NCBI GenBank assembly: GCA_030653385.1
Contig: JAURZM010000013.1
Span: 62,001 to 126,000 of the forward strand
Length of the DNA: 64,000 nt
Direction: 5' to 3'
From: Rubrivivax sp.
GTDB lineage: Bacteria > Pseudomonadota > Gammaproteobacteria > Burkholderiales > Burkholderiaceae_C
Below are positions 63,583-64,000 of this stretch, piece by piece (within the stretch, counting starts at the first letter, position 1; every line of letters starts with the position of its first letter). The notes beneath the pieces were generated by a model, which was given only the letters and a program-made list of their open reading frames with translations, was not told the DNA's origin and ran no database searches. A program made the position numbers and the translations under genes.

Positions 63583-64000
63583 ATGAGCATCTACCGCATC
63601 GCCCCCAGCATCCTGTCGGCCGACTTTGCCCGACTGGGTGACGAAGTGAAGAGCGTCATCGAGGCCGGCGCCGACTGGATCCACTTCGACGTGATGGACA
63701 ACCATTACGTGCCCAACCTGACCTTCGGGCCGATGGTCTGCCAGGCGCTGCGTTCGCACAGCTCGGTGCCCATCGACGTGCACCTGATGGTGCAGCCCGT
63801 CGATGCGCTGGCGCAGGCCTTCTGCAAGGCCGGCGCCGACCTGGTGAGCTTCCACCCCGACGCCAGCACCCATGTCGACCGCACGCTGCAACTCATCAAG
63901 GCCGAAGGCAAACAGGCCGGCCTGGTGTTCAACCCGGCAGAACCGCTGGATGTGCTGGAATGGGTCATCGACAGGGTCGACCTGATCCTCATCATGAGTG
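63583..64000 (+). CDS. rpe: Ribulose-phosphate 3-epimerase, N-terminal part
   Basis: The first 139 codons of a TIM-barrel epimerase, cut by the window end. It interconverts ribulose-5-phosphate and xylulose-5-phosphate (pentose phosphate and Calvin cycles). Motifs seen: [29 protein letters not shown] (metal ligands His, Asp), DVHLMVQPV and SFHPDAS, then GLVFNPAEP. About 90 residues are missing at the end. Confidence 0.95.
   Translation, partial: MSIYRIAPSILSADFARLGDEVKSVIEAGADWIHFDVMDNHYVPNLTFGPMVCQALRSHSSVPIDVHLMVQPVDALAQAFCKAGADLVSFHPDASTHVDRTLQLIKAEGKQAGLVFNPAEPLDVLEWVIDRVDLILIMS

Overview
This 64 kb window is chromosomal DNA from a high-GC Gram-negative bacterium. Gene content points to the beta-proteobacterial order Burkholderiales: a glucokinase/RpiR fusion, a metH gene without its homocysteine domain, an S-adenosylhomocysteine riboswitch, a one-chain indolepyruvate ferredoxin oxidoreductase, a Gcr-type membrane protein, and C/G-rich interspersed repeats of a kind I associate with that order. 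No rRNA, tRNA, CRISPR array, transposase or prophage gene was seen. Genus is not assigned.

Left end (1-9.2 kb): the tail of a response regulator, a GDT1/MneA-type manganese exporter with a possible Mn riboswitch, a stand-alone caspase-fold protease, a nitroreductase, an Ala/Lys-repeat exported protein, a TPR plus HupE/UreJ-like pair, and a LytS/LytR two-component system with a small membrane protein between kinase and regulator.

The most interesting region is 9.5-26.9 kb. Fifteen genes run on the + strand with short gaps or ATGA-type overlaps. They encode an ApbE flavin transferase, an HzsA-like triheme lipoprotein, a second lipoprotein with a CX4CH haem motif, two outer-membrane-barrel candidates (one with an SH3 domain), a TlpA thioredoxin, DUF4266 and DUF3570 proteins, an unknown exported protein, two large TPR proteins, a small exported protein, and a TolQ/TolR/TolR/TonB-like (AgmX/PglI) motor. 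I read this as an envelope redox and flavinylation module coupled to a proton-driven Tol/Exb-type machine. Its function is unknown to me.

The region 26.9-33.7 kb is a zinc acquisition island: two permeases, two binding proteins, one ATPase, a His-rich outer-membrane protein, a ZrgA/DUF2796 protein and a Zur-type regulator. Two intergenic sites share a GTAATGAnnnTGCAnTAT motif. It is followed by a YhhN lysoplasmalogenase, a Rep helicase, a DUF1501/DUF1800 exported pair, and metH under an SAH riboswitch.

The region 43.1-48 kb holds divergent sugar-kinase genes, a Glk-RpiR fusion and a stand-alone Glk, with two HexR/RpiR-like palindromes between them. Next come an NhaR-type LysR regulator and a divergent Rrf2 regulator that has no cysteines. 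Then follow a TRAP transporter whose large subunit carries a repetitive insertion, three tandem YceI genes with a cytochrome b561, a Nudix hydrolase, indolepyruvate oxidoreductase with a divergent Lrp regulator, a diguanylate cyclase, the Gcr-type protein, ApaG and the start of rpe.
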